A stretch of 64,000 nucleotides of DNA from Acidimicrobiia bacterium. GTDB taxonomy: Bacteria > Actinomycetota > Acidimicrobiia > IMCC26256 > PALSA-610. Position 1 is the first letter of the stretch. Every line of letters starts with the position of its first letter. The notes beneath the pieces are model-generated. The model was not told where the DNA came from, did not search any database, and worked only from the letters and a program-made list of their open reading frames with translations. Both the position numbers and the translations under genes were made by a program. The DNA is taken from NCBI GenBank assembly GCA_036271555.1, contig DATBAK010000087.1:42941-106940 (forward strand), read 5' to 3'. Below, piece after piece: positions 25,064 through 32,142 of this stretch.

Positions 25064-25329
25064 CCGCGGCGGAGGGCTCGCAGCAGCTCCGCACGTCCCA
25101 TCTTCGACCGACCGGGGATGTTGCGGCGCTTTGCCTGTTCGTAGAGCTCGGCGCGCGTTTTCGGTGTCGAACCGCCGGTGCGCTTGCGCTTCGCGACCGC
25201 GGCCGCCTGCCGTCCGAGCGCGGTGCGCGTCTTCTTCGGCAGGTTGGCGATCGTTCGCTTTTGCTTCGACGCCGACTGTGCCTTCTTGACGTTGCGCTTC
25301 GCCGCCGTCCGTTGCCGTTCCGTCGCCAC
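25060..25329 (-). CDS. Small basic protein with Rho-N/SAP-like C-terminus
   Basis: Lysine/arginine-rich 89-residue protein. The first half is highly basic and probably disordered. The last ~35 residues (AELYEQAKRRNIPGRSKMGRAELLRALRR) match the Rho termination-factor N-terminal-like/HeH fold that binds nucleic acid. The start is GTG at 25329 behind GGGAGGAG. A DNA- or RNA-associated role is likely; the precise role is unknown. The 3' end overlaps the convergent hydrolase. Confidence 0.72.
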   Translation of the reverse strand: MATERQRTAAKRNVKKAQSASKQKRTIANLPKKTRTALGRQAAAVAKRKRTGGSTPKTRAELYEQAKRRNIPGRSKMGRAELLRALRRG

Positions 25330-25348
25330 CGGGCGCTCCTCCCGACTG

Positions 25349-25600
25349 CTACTGGTGCTCCTCGTGCACGTTCTCCGCGTCCTCGGGCTTCGCGAGGTGG
25401 CTCTCCACCGCGCGCAGCCGCGGATCGCGACTCGGGTCCTGGTCGATGTCGCCGTGCGCGCGCCGCACCGCGGTCTCCGCCTCTGCCGCTTCGACATCGT
25501 CGGGACTGCGGTCCGCGAGCGCCTCGGCTTCCTTCTTGCGGTCGCCGGTCGCGGCGTGCAACACCTGCCGCAACGACGAGGTCTTGTCCTTCGGAGCCAT
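25349..25600 (-). CDS. Small acidic hypothetical protein
   Basis: Unrecognised 83-residue protein, rich in Glu, Asp and Ala and without membrane segments (MAPKDKTSSLRQVLHAATGD...). It is probably largely helical or disordered. The ATG at 25600 follows GGAGG at ideal distance. It lies 19 bp upstream of the basic Rho-N-like gene on the same strand, so an acidic/basic partner pair is imaginable but unproven. Confidence 0.65.
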   Translation of the reverse strand: MAPKDKTSSLRQVLHAATGDRKKEAEALADRSPDDVEAAEAETAVRRAHGDIDQDPSRDPRLRAVESHLAKPEDAENVHEEHQ

Positions 25601-25670
25601 GTCGAACCTCCGTCGATCGAACGGAATCCCTGGCGTACCCAGGCGCGGCGCCTCGTGAACGCGTGCGGCG

Positions 25671-26303
25671 TCAGCGGGGATCGGCGCGATCCAGGTTCCA
25701 GTGCCGTGCCGCGGTCACCAGCCAGTCACCGCTCGGACGAGGGATCAGCGAGAACAGGCTGATCATCCGCTGGCCGCCCTCGCCGTCGTTGTAGAGCAAC
25801 TCGATCCGAAACGTCCGGCGCTCCTCGATGACCGCGCGCAACCGCTCGTAATCGGCATCGTCGCGATCGCGGATCGCGCCCTGCCAGAACCCGCGATCGC
25901 CGGGCCCGACCACCAGATCGCGCGTCAGGCGCCGAAAGTGCTCGGGGTCGCCGTGCTCGATGGACTGGTCGAGGGAGTCGAGGTGCAGGTACCAGCGATC
26001 GAGCACCGCGATTCCGGTGCCCACGTTGCGCAACGACATCGTCATGTAGATCGAGTCGCCCGCGACCTCGGCGCTGCCGCAGCCACCCGGCACCTTCACC
26101 CAGTGCTCGTCCATGAACCCGATCTTCTCGGGCGGGTCCTCGAGTCGCGACGAGGTGACCAGCGGGCGCAGGCGGGTGAGCAACGACTGCTCGGCGATGC
26201 GGGCCGCGCGATTGCTCGATCGCACCGACGTGAACGTCGCGATCGCGAGAACGAGCGTGCCGCCGGCCGTCGAGAGCGACGCGATCGTCGACCAGTCGGC
26301 CAT
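25671..26303 (-). CDS. Hypothetical protein with N-terminal membrane anchor
   Basis: Unrecognised 210-residue protein. Residues ~8-28 (ASLSTAGGTLVLAIATFTSV) form one transmembrane helix. The rest is soluble and beta-rich (YMTMSLRNVGTGIAVLDRWYL, FRIELLYNDGEGGQRMISLFSL). Similar architecture occurs in poorly characterised actinobacterial proteins. The ATG at 26303 is the natural start. It is divergent from the MFS exporter gene across 111 bp containing a MerR-like operator. Confidence 0.65.
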   Translation of the reverse strand: MADWSTIASLSTAGGTLVLAIATFTSVRSSNRAARIAEQSLLTRLRPLVTSSRLEDPPEKIGFMDEHWVKVPGGCGSAEVAGDSIYMTMSLRNVGTGIAVLDRWYLHLDSLDQSIEHGDPEHFRRLTRDLVVGPGDRGFWQGAIRDRDDADYERLRAVIEERRTFRIELLYNDGEGGQRMISLFSLIPRPSGDWLVTAARHWNLDRADPR

Positions 26304-26370
26304 GTCGGCACGCTAACCCCCACCCTGGCGACGGAGGTTCGGGAGGCAATCTCCCGCCGACTACCGTACG

Positions 26371-26386
26371 TTGACGTCCACGTCAA
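26371..26386. promoter_or_regulatory. MerR-type palindromic operator
   Basis: TTGACGTCCACGTCAA is a 16-bp dyad with perfect 7-bp arms and a 2-bp centre. It lies 28 bp before the MFS start. The TTxACGT-NN-ACGTxAA layout resembles sites of MerR-family regulators of the LiuR kind. A MerR gene is the second gene of this operon, so autoregulation is the simplest reading. Confidence 0.6.
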
Positions 26387-26414
26387 TCACGCCGACGACC
26401 CGGGAGACCTGCGC

Positions 26415-28199
26415 ATGGCGGCGACCCTGACCGACGCCCCGAACGCCACGGCCGACGAGCGCTACAAGTGGGTGGCGCTCTCCAACACGACCCTCGGTGT
26501 GTTCATGGCGTCGCTCGACTCGTCGATCGTGCTGATCTCGCTGCCCGCCATCTTCCGCGGCATCCGACTCGACCCCCTCGAGCCCGGCAATGTCGGCTAC
26601 CTGCTCTGGATGCTGATGGGGTACCTCGTCGTCACCGCGGTGCTCGTCGTGACGTTCGGCCGGCTCGGCGACATGTTCGGGCGCGTGCGCATGTACAACG
26701 CGGGGTTCGCGGTGTTCAGCGCGGCGTCGCTCGCGCTCTCGTTGTGTCCGTGGTACGGATCGAAGGGCGCGCTGTGGCTCATCGGGTTTCGCGTCGTGCA
26801 GGGCGTCGGCGGCGCGCTGCTGATGGCGAACTCGGCGGCGATCCTCACCGACGCGTTCCCCGCGACGCAGCGCGGCTTCGCGATCGGTGTGAGCGTGATC
26901 GCGGGCATGGCCGGCGCGTTCATCGGCCTCATCGTCGGTGGTGTGCTCGCCGACGTCGACTGGCGCGCGGTCTTCTGGATCAACGTACCGATCGGCGTGT
27001 TCGGAACCGTGTGGGCGTACCTGAAGCTGCGCGAAGTCGGCATGAAGAAGCGCTCGCGGATCGACTGGTGGGGCAACGCGACCTTCGGCGTCGGCCTCGT
27101 GCTCATGTTGATCGGCCTCACGTACGGCCTGCTCCCGCACGGTGGCCACAACATGGGTTGGACGGGTCCGTGGGTCCTCGCCGAGCTCATCGGCGGCGGT
27201 GCCTTCCTCGTGCTCTTCGGATGGATCGAGACACGCGTCGCCGATCCGATGTTCCAAACTCAACTGTTCGGCATCCGCGCGTTCTCGATGGGCAACATCG
27301 CGGGACTGCTGTCGTCGATCGGACGGGGCGGCCTGCAGTTCGTGCTCATCATCTGGCTGCAGGGCATCTGGTTGCCGCTGCACGGCTACAGCTTCGAGCG
27401 CACACCGCTGTGGGCCGGCATCTACATGCTTCCGCTCACCGGCGGCTTCCTGCTCGCGGGCCCCGTCGCGGGCTGGCTCTCCGATCGCTACGGCGCGCGG
27501 CCGTTCGCGACGGGCGGCATGGTGATCGCAGCTGCGAGCTTCGGCCTGCTGTGCTTCCTGCCTGCGAACTTCGCGTTCCCGGTGTTCGCGTTGCTCCTGC
27601 TGCTCAACGGCATCGGCATGGGCATGTTCGCGGCGCCGAACATGACCGGCATCATGAACAGCGTGCCGCCCGACAATCGCGGTGTCGCGTCGGGCATGCG
27701 CGCGACGTTCCAGAACAGCGGGATGGTGCTGTCGGTCGGCGTCTTCTTCTCGCTGATGATCGTGGGCCTCGCGGCGACACTGCCGAGCTCGATGTCGTCG
27801 GCGTTGATCGCGCACGGTGTCTCACCGAGCAAGGCGCACCAGATCGCGTCGCTACCGCCGGTCGGCAGCCTGTTCGCGGCCTTCCTCGGCTACAACCCGA
27901 TGCAGAAGCTGCTCGGCAGCGCGCACGCCGCGGGCGTATCGAACGCGCAGTTCCGTGTCATCACGGGGAAGACGTTCTTCCCGCACCTCATCGCCAACCC
28001 GTTCATGCACGGCCTGCGCATCGCGTTCGTCGCGTCGCTGATCATGTGCCTGATCGCGGGCGCGGCGTCGTGGCTACGGGGGGCGCGCTACGTCGACGAG
28101 ACGACGGCCGACGAGGGCGTCGGCCCGTTCGGCACCCCGACCGAGCCGGGCATGCACGGCGAAGAGGCGCCGGAGCCGGAAGAATGGGTGCCGGCATGA
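26415..28199 (+). CDS. MFS drug-exporter-like transporter (DHA2/EmrB type)
   Basis: Proton-driven efflux protein of 594 residues with 14 predicted helices. The N-terminal motif LDSSIVLISLPAI (motif D1 of DHA2) and GRLGDMFGRVRMY (motif A) are clear, and GVLADVDWRAVFWINVPIG is a typical DHA2 segment. A longer loop (~residues 450-530) and an acidic C-terminal tail are present. The ATG at 26415 fits the family N-terminus. It overlaps the MerR gene as ATGA; the pair forms a regulator-exporter operon behind the 26371 palindrome. Confidence 0.9.
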   Translation: MAATLTDAPNATADERYKWVALSNTTLGVFMASLDSSIVLISLPAIFRGIRLDPLEPGNVGYLLWMLMGYLVVTAVLVVTFGRLGDMFGRVRMYNAGFAVFSAASLALSLCPWYGSKGALWLIGFRVVQGVGGALLMANSAAILTDAFPATQRGFAIGVSVIAGMAGAFIGLIVGGVLADVDWRAVFWINVPIGVFGTVWAYLKLREVGMKKRSRIDWWGNATFGVGLVLMLIGLTYGLLPHGGHNMGWTGPWVLAELIGGGAFLVLFGWIETRVADPMFQTQLFGIRAFSMGNIAGLLSSIGRGGLQFVLIIWLQGIWLPLHGYSFERTPLWAGIYMLPLTGGFLLAGPVAGWLSDRYGARPFATGGMVIAAASFGLLCFLPANFAFPVFALLLLLNGIGMGMFAAPNMTGIMNSVPPDNRGVASGMRATFQNSGMVLSVGVFFSLMIVGLAATLPSSMSSALIAHGVSPSKAHQIASLPPVGSLFAAFLGYNPMQKLLGSAHAAGVSNAQFRVITGKTFFPHLIANPFMHGLRIAFVASLIMCLIAGAASWLRGARYVDETTADEGVGPFGTPTEPGMHGEEAPEPEEWVPA

Positions 28200-28702
28200 G
28201 CGACGCCACGGAAACGACGGAAGCGACCGAGACGAGCGAGGCCAAGCTCCACGCGATCGGCGAGATCGCGCGGCGTGCGGGCGTGACGACGCGCACGTTG
28301 CGCTACTACCAGGAGATGGGGCTGCTCCATCCGTCGGGCGTCACCCGGCGCGGCAACCGCCTCTACTCCGACGACGACGTCGACCGGCTCAAGCACATCC
28401 TCGAGCTCCGCGACGTCATGGGCTTCGACCTCGAGCGCATCCGGCTCCTGCTCGAGACCGAGGACCGACTCGCCGAGCTGCGCGCCGAGTCCGAGCGCGG
28501 CGTGTCGGTCACGCGGCGTCGGGAGATGGTGAAGGAAGCGATGGAGCTCAACGCGCGCGTGCGCTACGAGGTCGAGGAGAAGCTCGGTCTGCTCCAGGGT
28601 TTCCTCGCCGAGCTCCATGCGAAGGCGAGCCGCTACCGCGACATCGCGGACGAGATCGGCCTCGGCGAGCGCGGCGACGGCGCGCAGCACTCGCCGCGCT
28701 AA
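28196..28702 (+). CDS. MerR-family transcriptional regulator
   Basis: Regulator of 168 residues. The N-terminal winged HTH (HAIGEIARRAGVTTRTLRYYQEMGLL, residues ~19-44) with RLYSDDDVDRLKHIL is followed by a long helical dimerisation region. No cysteine-rich metal-binding loop is visible, so it is a drug- or metabolite-sensing type. The ATG overlaps the exporter stop (28197-28199). It probably acts on the palindrome at 26371-26386. Its stop overlaps the convergent hydrolase end by four bases. Confidence 0.9.
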   Translation: MSDATETTEATETSEAKLHAIGEIARRAGVTTRTLRYYQEMGLLHPSGVTRRGNRLYSDDDVDRLKHILELRDVMGFDLERIRLLLETEDRLAELRAESERGVSVTRRREMVKEAMELNARVRYEVEEKLGLLQGFLAELHAKASRYRDIADEIGLGERGDGAQHSPR

Positions 28703-29550
28703 GACGCGGCCGACGCTTCCTCGAGGACGAACTCCCGCAGCAACGCGGTGAGCGGCGCGGGTTGGTCGATCGGCACGAGCGTGTAGGTGTCGTCGAGCTC
28801 GATGACGCGCGCGTGCGGGAACGCCGTTGCGAACCGGTGCGCGTGCGCGACCGGCATCATGCGGTCCTCGCTCCCCCACACGATCAGCACCGGACGCTCG
28901 AAGTTCGCGAGCGATTCCGTCGCGGCGAGCAGATCACGCCGACCGCCGCGTGTCGTGCGCACGTACGCGCGCACGTCGCGACGGATCTCGCGTCGTTTCA
29001 GCGGCTCGAGCCACGCGCGCATCGTCGCGTCGGGCACGCCGCGCTTCGACATCACGCCGTAGACGAACGGCAATTTGCGCAACGTCCGGTTCAGCAGGAC
29101 GCGCCGCATGACCGCGATGCCGCCGGGCAACCAACCCGAAAGCGCCGCGAGCCGGCCCGGCCATCCCGGCGGGTAGTTCTCGAACGCCTCGCACGGGAGG
29201 ATCACGAGCCGGCCGACGCGATCCATCCCGCCGTCTTCGATCATCAGCGGTGCCGCGCACCAGTCGTCGAAAACGAGCGCTGCGTCGTCGAGTCCGAGCG
29301 CGTCGAGGAACTCGGTGACGAGCCGGCCGAGACCGCGCAGCGTGTGATCGGCGTCGGCGTGCAGCGGGTACCGGTGCGAGCCGAAGGGCAGCGTGGGGCG
29401 GATGCAGCGCGCGTCGGCGCGCAGATCGGCGACGACGGCGTCCCAGAGCGAGCCGTCCATCGCGAGCCCGTGCAGGAGCACGACGACGGGCCCGTCGCCT
29501 CCGCTGTCGTCGTATTCGATCGTTCCTGCGGAGAGCTCGACGGTCGCCAT
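28699..29550 (-). CDS. Alpha/beta-hydrolase-fold protein with atypical catalytic residues
   Basis: Protein of 283 residues with the alpha/beta hydrolase fold (VVLLHGLAMDGSLWDAV oxyanion region). The nucleophile elbow reads VFDDWCAAP, with Asp where esterases have Ser; DW is the pattern of epoxide hydrolases and haloalkane dehalogenases. The expected catalytic His before LVPIDQP is replaced by Thr (DDTYTLVPIDQP). It may therefore be inactive, non-canonical, or use another base. It is divergent from a TetR gene across a 115-bp gap containing a dyad, so probably TetR-controlled. Confidence 0.8.
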   Translation of the reverse strand: MATVELSAGTIEYDDSGGDGPVVVLLHGLAMDGSLWDAVVADLRADARCIRPTLPFGSHRYPLHADADHTLRGLGRLVTEFLDALGLDDAALVFDDWCAAPLMIEDGGMDRVGRLVILPCEAFENYPPGWPGRLAALSGWLPGGIAVMRRVLLNRTLRKLPFVYGVMSKRGVPDATMRAWLEPLKRREIRRDVRAYVRTTRGGRRDLLAATESLANFERPVLIVWGSEDRMMPVAHAHRFATAFPHARVIELDDTYTLVPIDQPAPLTALLREFVLEEASAAS

Positions 29551-29579
29551 CCCGATCCTCCTGCTGCCGCACTCACGTT

Positions 29580-29601
29580 GACTGGATAGATCGATCCAGT
29601 C
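29580..29601. promoter_or_regulatory. Perfect dyad between hydrolase and TetR genes
   Basis: GACTGGAT-AGATCG-ATCCAGTC has 8-bp perfect arms and a 6-bp spacer. It lies in the divergent promoter region, 30 bp from the hydrolase start and 65 bp from the TetR start. This is the expected position of a TetR operator controlling both genes. Confidence 0.65.
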
Positions 29602-29665
29602 GCGAAGCTAGCTAGGCTTCGGCCGACCGGCAAACCGCCCGCGCCCAGCGACGGAAGCAGCATCG

Positions 29666-30268
29666 ATGCCCGCCGACACCAAGGACCGGATCGTCGAGGC
29701 CGGCGCCGACCTCTTCCAGCGCCAGGGGTTCACGGGCACCGGCATCAAGCAGATCCTGACGACCGCGCACGCGCCGTTCTCGTCGCTGTACCACTTCTTT
29801 CCCGGCGGCAAGGACGAGCTCGGCTCCGAGGTCGTGCGGGTCGCGGGGGCGCGCTACCAGGAGCTCGTCGAAGCCGTGTTCGATGGCGCGCCCGACATCG
29901 TGCGCGGAGTGCGCGACTGCTTCGCGGGCGCGGCCGAGACCCTGCGCGCGACCGACTACGCGGATGCGTGTCCGATCGCGACCGTCGCGCTCGAGGTCGC
30001 GAGCGTGAACGAACCGTTGCGCGTCGCGACCGCGGAGGTCTTCTCCGCGTGGATCGAATCGTGCACGCGACGCTTCCGGGCCGCGGGGATGCGACCGGCC
30101 CGGGCGCGCGAGCTCGCGATCGCGACGATCAACCTCCTCGAGGGCGCGTTCGTGTTGAGCCGGGCGTTACGGAGCACGGAGCCGCTCGCGGCATCGGGCG
30201 CGATGGCCGTCGCCGCGGTCGAGGCCGAATTGCAGGCGAAACCACGGCGCGCGACGGCCCGGCGGTAG
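29666..30268 (+). CDS. TetR-family regulator (LmrA/YxaF-like)
   Basis: Repressor of 200 residues. The HTH (ADLFQRQGFTGTGIKQILTTAHAPFSSLYHFFPGGK, residues ~13-50) and the C-terminal YADACPIATVALEVAS motif are typical of the LmrA/YxaF branch. The ligand is unknown. The ATG at 29666 is the first good start. It is divergent from the atypical hydrolase with a dyad between, and 9 bp upstream of a NarL-type response regulator, which may be co-transcribed. Confidence 0.88.
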   Translation: MPADTKDRIVEAGADLFQRQGFTGTGIKQILTTAHAPFSSLYHFFPGGKDELGSEVVRVAGARYQELVEAVFDGAPDIVRGVRDCFAGAAETLRATDYADACPIATVALEVASVNEPLRVATAEVFSAWIESCTRRFRAAGMRPARARELAIATINLLEGAFVLSRALRSTEPLAASGAMAVAAVEAELQAKPRRATARR

Positions 30269-30277
30269 CCTCGCCCG

Positions 30278-30943
30278 ATGGCGCTTCGGGTGCTCGTCGC
30301 CGAGGACAACCTGTTGGTGCGCGAAGGCATCGTGAAGCTGCTCGACGCGTGCGAGGAGACCACGGTCGTCGGCGCGTGCAGCACCTACGACGAGCTGCTC
30401 GCGGCCGCGGCGAGCGACGCACCCGACGTCGTGCTCACCGACATCCGCATGCCGCCGACGGGCACCGACGAGGGCATCCGCGCCGCCGCGGAGCTGCGCG
30501 AACGGCATCCCGAGATCGGCGTCGTGGTGCTCAGCCAGTACGTCGAGCCCGCGTACGCGATCGCGCTGTTCGACCAGGGCTCGAAGGGGCGCGGCTACCT
30601 CCTGAAGGAACGCGTCTCCGATGCGGGACAGATCGTGCACGCGATCGAAGAGGTCGCGCGCGGTGGCAGCGTGATCGATCCGCTCGTCGTCGAGACACTC
30701 GTACAGTCGCGGCTCAAGCGATCGGCGTCACCGATCGAGAGCCTCACACCGCGCGAGCGCGAGGTGCTCGAGGAGATGGCACAAGGTCGCAACAACGCGG
30801 GCATCGCGGCCGCGCTGTTCCTCTCGGAACGCGCGGTCGAGAAGCACATCAACGCGCTGTTCTCGAAGCTCGGCCTGAGCGAGGAGCCCGACACGCACCG
30901 GCGGGTCAAGGCCGTCCTCCTCTTCCTCGCCGAGGGGAGCTAG
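30278..30943 (+). CDS. NarL/FixJ-family response regulator
   Basis: DNA-binding response regulator of 221 residues. The receiver domain has acidic residues 9/10 and phospho-acceptor Asp55 (LTDIRMPP); switch residues and YLLKERV lysine are in place. The LuxR-type HTH (LTPREREVLEEMAQGRNNAGIAAAL) occupies the last ~65 residues. Its receiver is strikingly similar to that of the cyclase at 34673-36022 (shared VVVLSQYxEPxYAIAL), so the two are paralogues and may answer the same kinase, which is encoded on the opposite strand at 32142. Confidence 0.92.
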   Translation: MALRVLVAEDNLLVREGIVKLLDACEETTVVGACSTYDELLAAAASDAPDVVLTDIRMPPTGTDEGIRAAAELRERHPEIGVVVLSQYVEPAYAIALFDQGSKGRGYLLKERVSDAGQIVHAIEEVARGGSVIDPLVVETLVQSRLKRSASPIESLTPREREVLEEMAQGRNNAGIAAALFLSERAVEKHINALFSKLGLSEEPDTHRRVKAVLLFLAEGS

Positions 30944-31012
30944 CACCACCGCCGCCCCCGCAGGGCTCCACCCTGGGCGGCATCGCCGGGAGGCGCGATC
31001 ATCGAAGACGAA

Positions 31013-31402
31013 ATGAGCACGACCGACGGAACCACGAAGACGGTGTCGGTGATGATCGTCGACGACCAGTTGCCGTTTCGCGCCGTCGCGCGCACGGTCA
31101 TCGGGCTCACCTCCGGATTCGTCGTCGCCGCCGAGGCCGAGTCGGGAGAGGACGCGGTGACGGTCGCGGCCGAGCAGCAGCCCGACCTCGTGCTGATGGA
31201 CATCAACCTGCCCGGCATCAACGGCATCGAGGCGACGCGCCGGATCCTCGCGGCGCGGCCCGAGGTCGTGGTGATCCTCCTGTCGACCTACTCGGAGACC
31301 GACCTGCCGGCCGACGCGCGTGAATGCGGCGCGATCGCGTACGTGCACAAGGAAGACTTCGGTCCCGCGCTCGTGCGCGAGCTCTGGGGGAAGCGCACGT
31401 AG
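31013..31402 (+). CDS. Single-domain response regulator
   Basis: Stand-alone CheY-like receiver of 129 residues. The acid pocket is D17/D18 (MIVDD), phospho-acceptor Asp63 (LMDINLPG), and the conserved Lys is in YVHKEDF. No output domain follows, so it must act by protein binding or as a phosphate sink. The ATG at 31013 follows GGAGGCGC some distance upstream; spacing is loose. It is 69 bp downstream of the NarL-type regulator and convergent with the kinase operon. Confidence 0.88.
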   Translation: MSTTDGTTKTVSVMIVDDQLPFRAVARTVIGLTSGFVVAAEAESGEDAVTVAAEQQPDLVLMDINLPGINGIEATRRILAARPEVVVILLSTYSETDLPADARECGAIAYVHKEDFGPALVRELWGKRT

Positions 31403-31486
31403 CGGACCTCGCGTTCCGTTGGCAATCAATCCTCCTCAGCGGGATCCAACGCCAAACGAAGTGAGGTGCGGACGATCTGACGCACC

Positions 31487-31508
31487 GAGGCCCACGCGCC
31501 GGGGCCTC
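31487..31508. terminator. Hairpin terminator between response regulator and mycothiol-type gene
   Basis: GAGGCCC and GGGCCTC form a 7-bp stem with an 8-nt loop between the convergent ends. The right arm touches the stop codon at 31507-31509. It is short and lacks a U-tract, but its position suits a bidirectional terminator. Confidence 0.5.
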
Positions 31509-32142
31509 ACATGCCGAAGTGCGTGATCTGAACCGCTTCGACCGCTTCGGATGGACCGGTGATGTCGACGGCGGCCGCGTCGACGCGTCCGAAGAGGAAG
31601 AGCAGCAACTCGCCCGGCGGCCCGCTCACTCGGACGATCGGTCGGTCGCCGCGCGTGCGCACGACGCGATCGGCGTCCGGCCACGCGAGCTCGAGACTCA
31701 CATCGCGCAACCGGCGCGCGAGGAGCCAACGCGCATGCACCGCGTTCTTCCAGAGCGCGTCCTCCTCGCCGGGCGGATGCACTCGGGGTGCAACGCGCCC
31801 GTTGGCCCGGCGCACGTCCTCGTGGTGGACGAAGAACTCGTTGAGGTTCGCGACCCGGCGTACCCAGCCGAGGCGGAAGAAGCCTCGCGGCGGTCCCGAT
31901 CGGACCGTCGCGACGAGCTCGTCGAACGGACGGGTCTTCTGCGCGAGCCGGTGCCGTTCGCCGAGCCGTCCCCACGCGCCGGGCAGGACGAGCCCCGGCG
32001 CCGCGATCGGGTCGTGTTCCCGGACCACGAGGTGCGCGGCGAGGTCGCGCGTCGTCCACGGCGCGAGCAGCGTCGGCGCGTCGGGTCCGAGCTCGTCGAA
32101 GAGATCGCAGAGCTGCGCACGTTCGACCGCGTCGAACTGCAC
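31507..32142 (-). CDS. TIGR03085-like maleylpyruvate-isomerase/DinB-fold protein
   Basis: Protein of 211 residues in the mycothiol-dependent maleylpyruvate isomerase superfamily (TIGR03085-like). APWTTRDLAAHLVVREHDP gives the first metal-binding His region, and NEFFVHHEDVRRANG supplies two further histidines. Such proteins bind zinc and often mycothiol; the reaction is unknown. The start is GTG 32140-32142, overlapping the kinase stop (TAGTG), so it is the last gene of a four-gene operon. An open frame continues upstream but is antisense-like within the kinase gene. Confidence 0.83.
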   Translation of the reverse strand: MQFDAVERAQLCDLFDELGPDAPTLLAPWTTRDLAAHLVVREHDPIAAPGLVLPGAWGRLGERHRLAQKTRPFDELVATVRSGPPRGFFRLGWVRRVANLNEFFVHHEDVRRANGRVAPRVHPPGEEDALWKNAVHARWLLARRLRDVSLELAWPDADRVVRTRGDRPIVRVSGPPGELLLFLFGRVDAAAVDITGPSEAVEAVQITHFGM

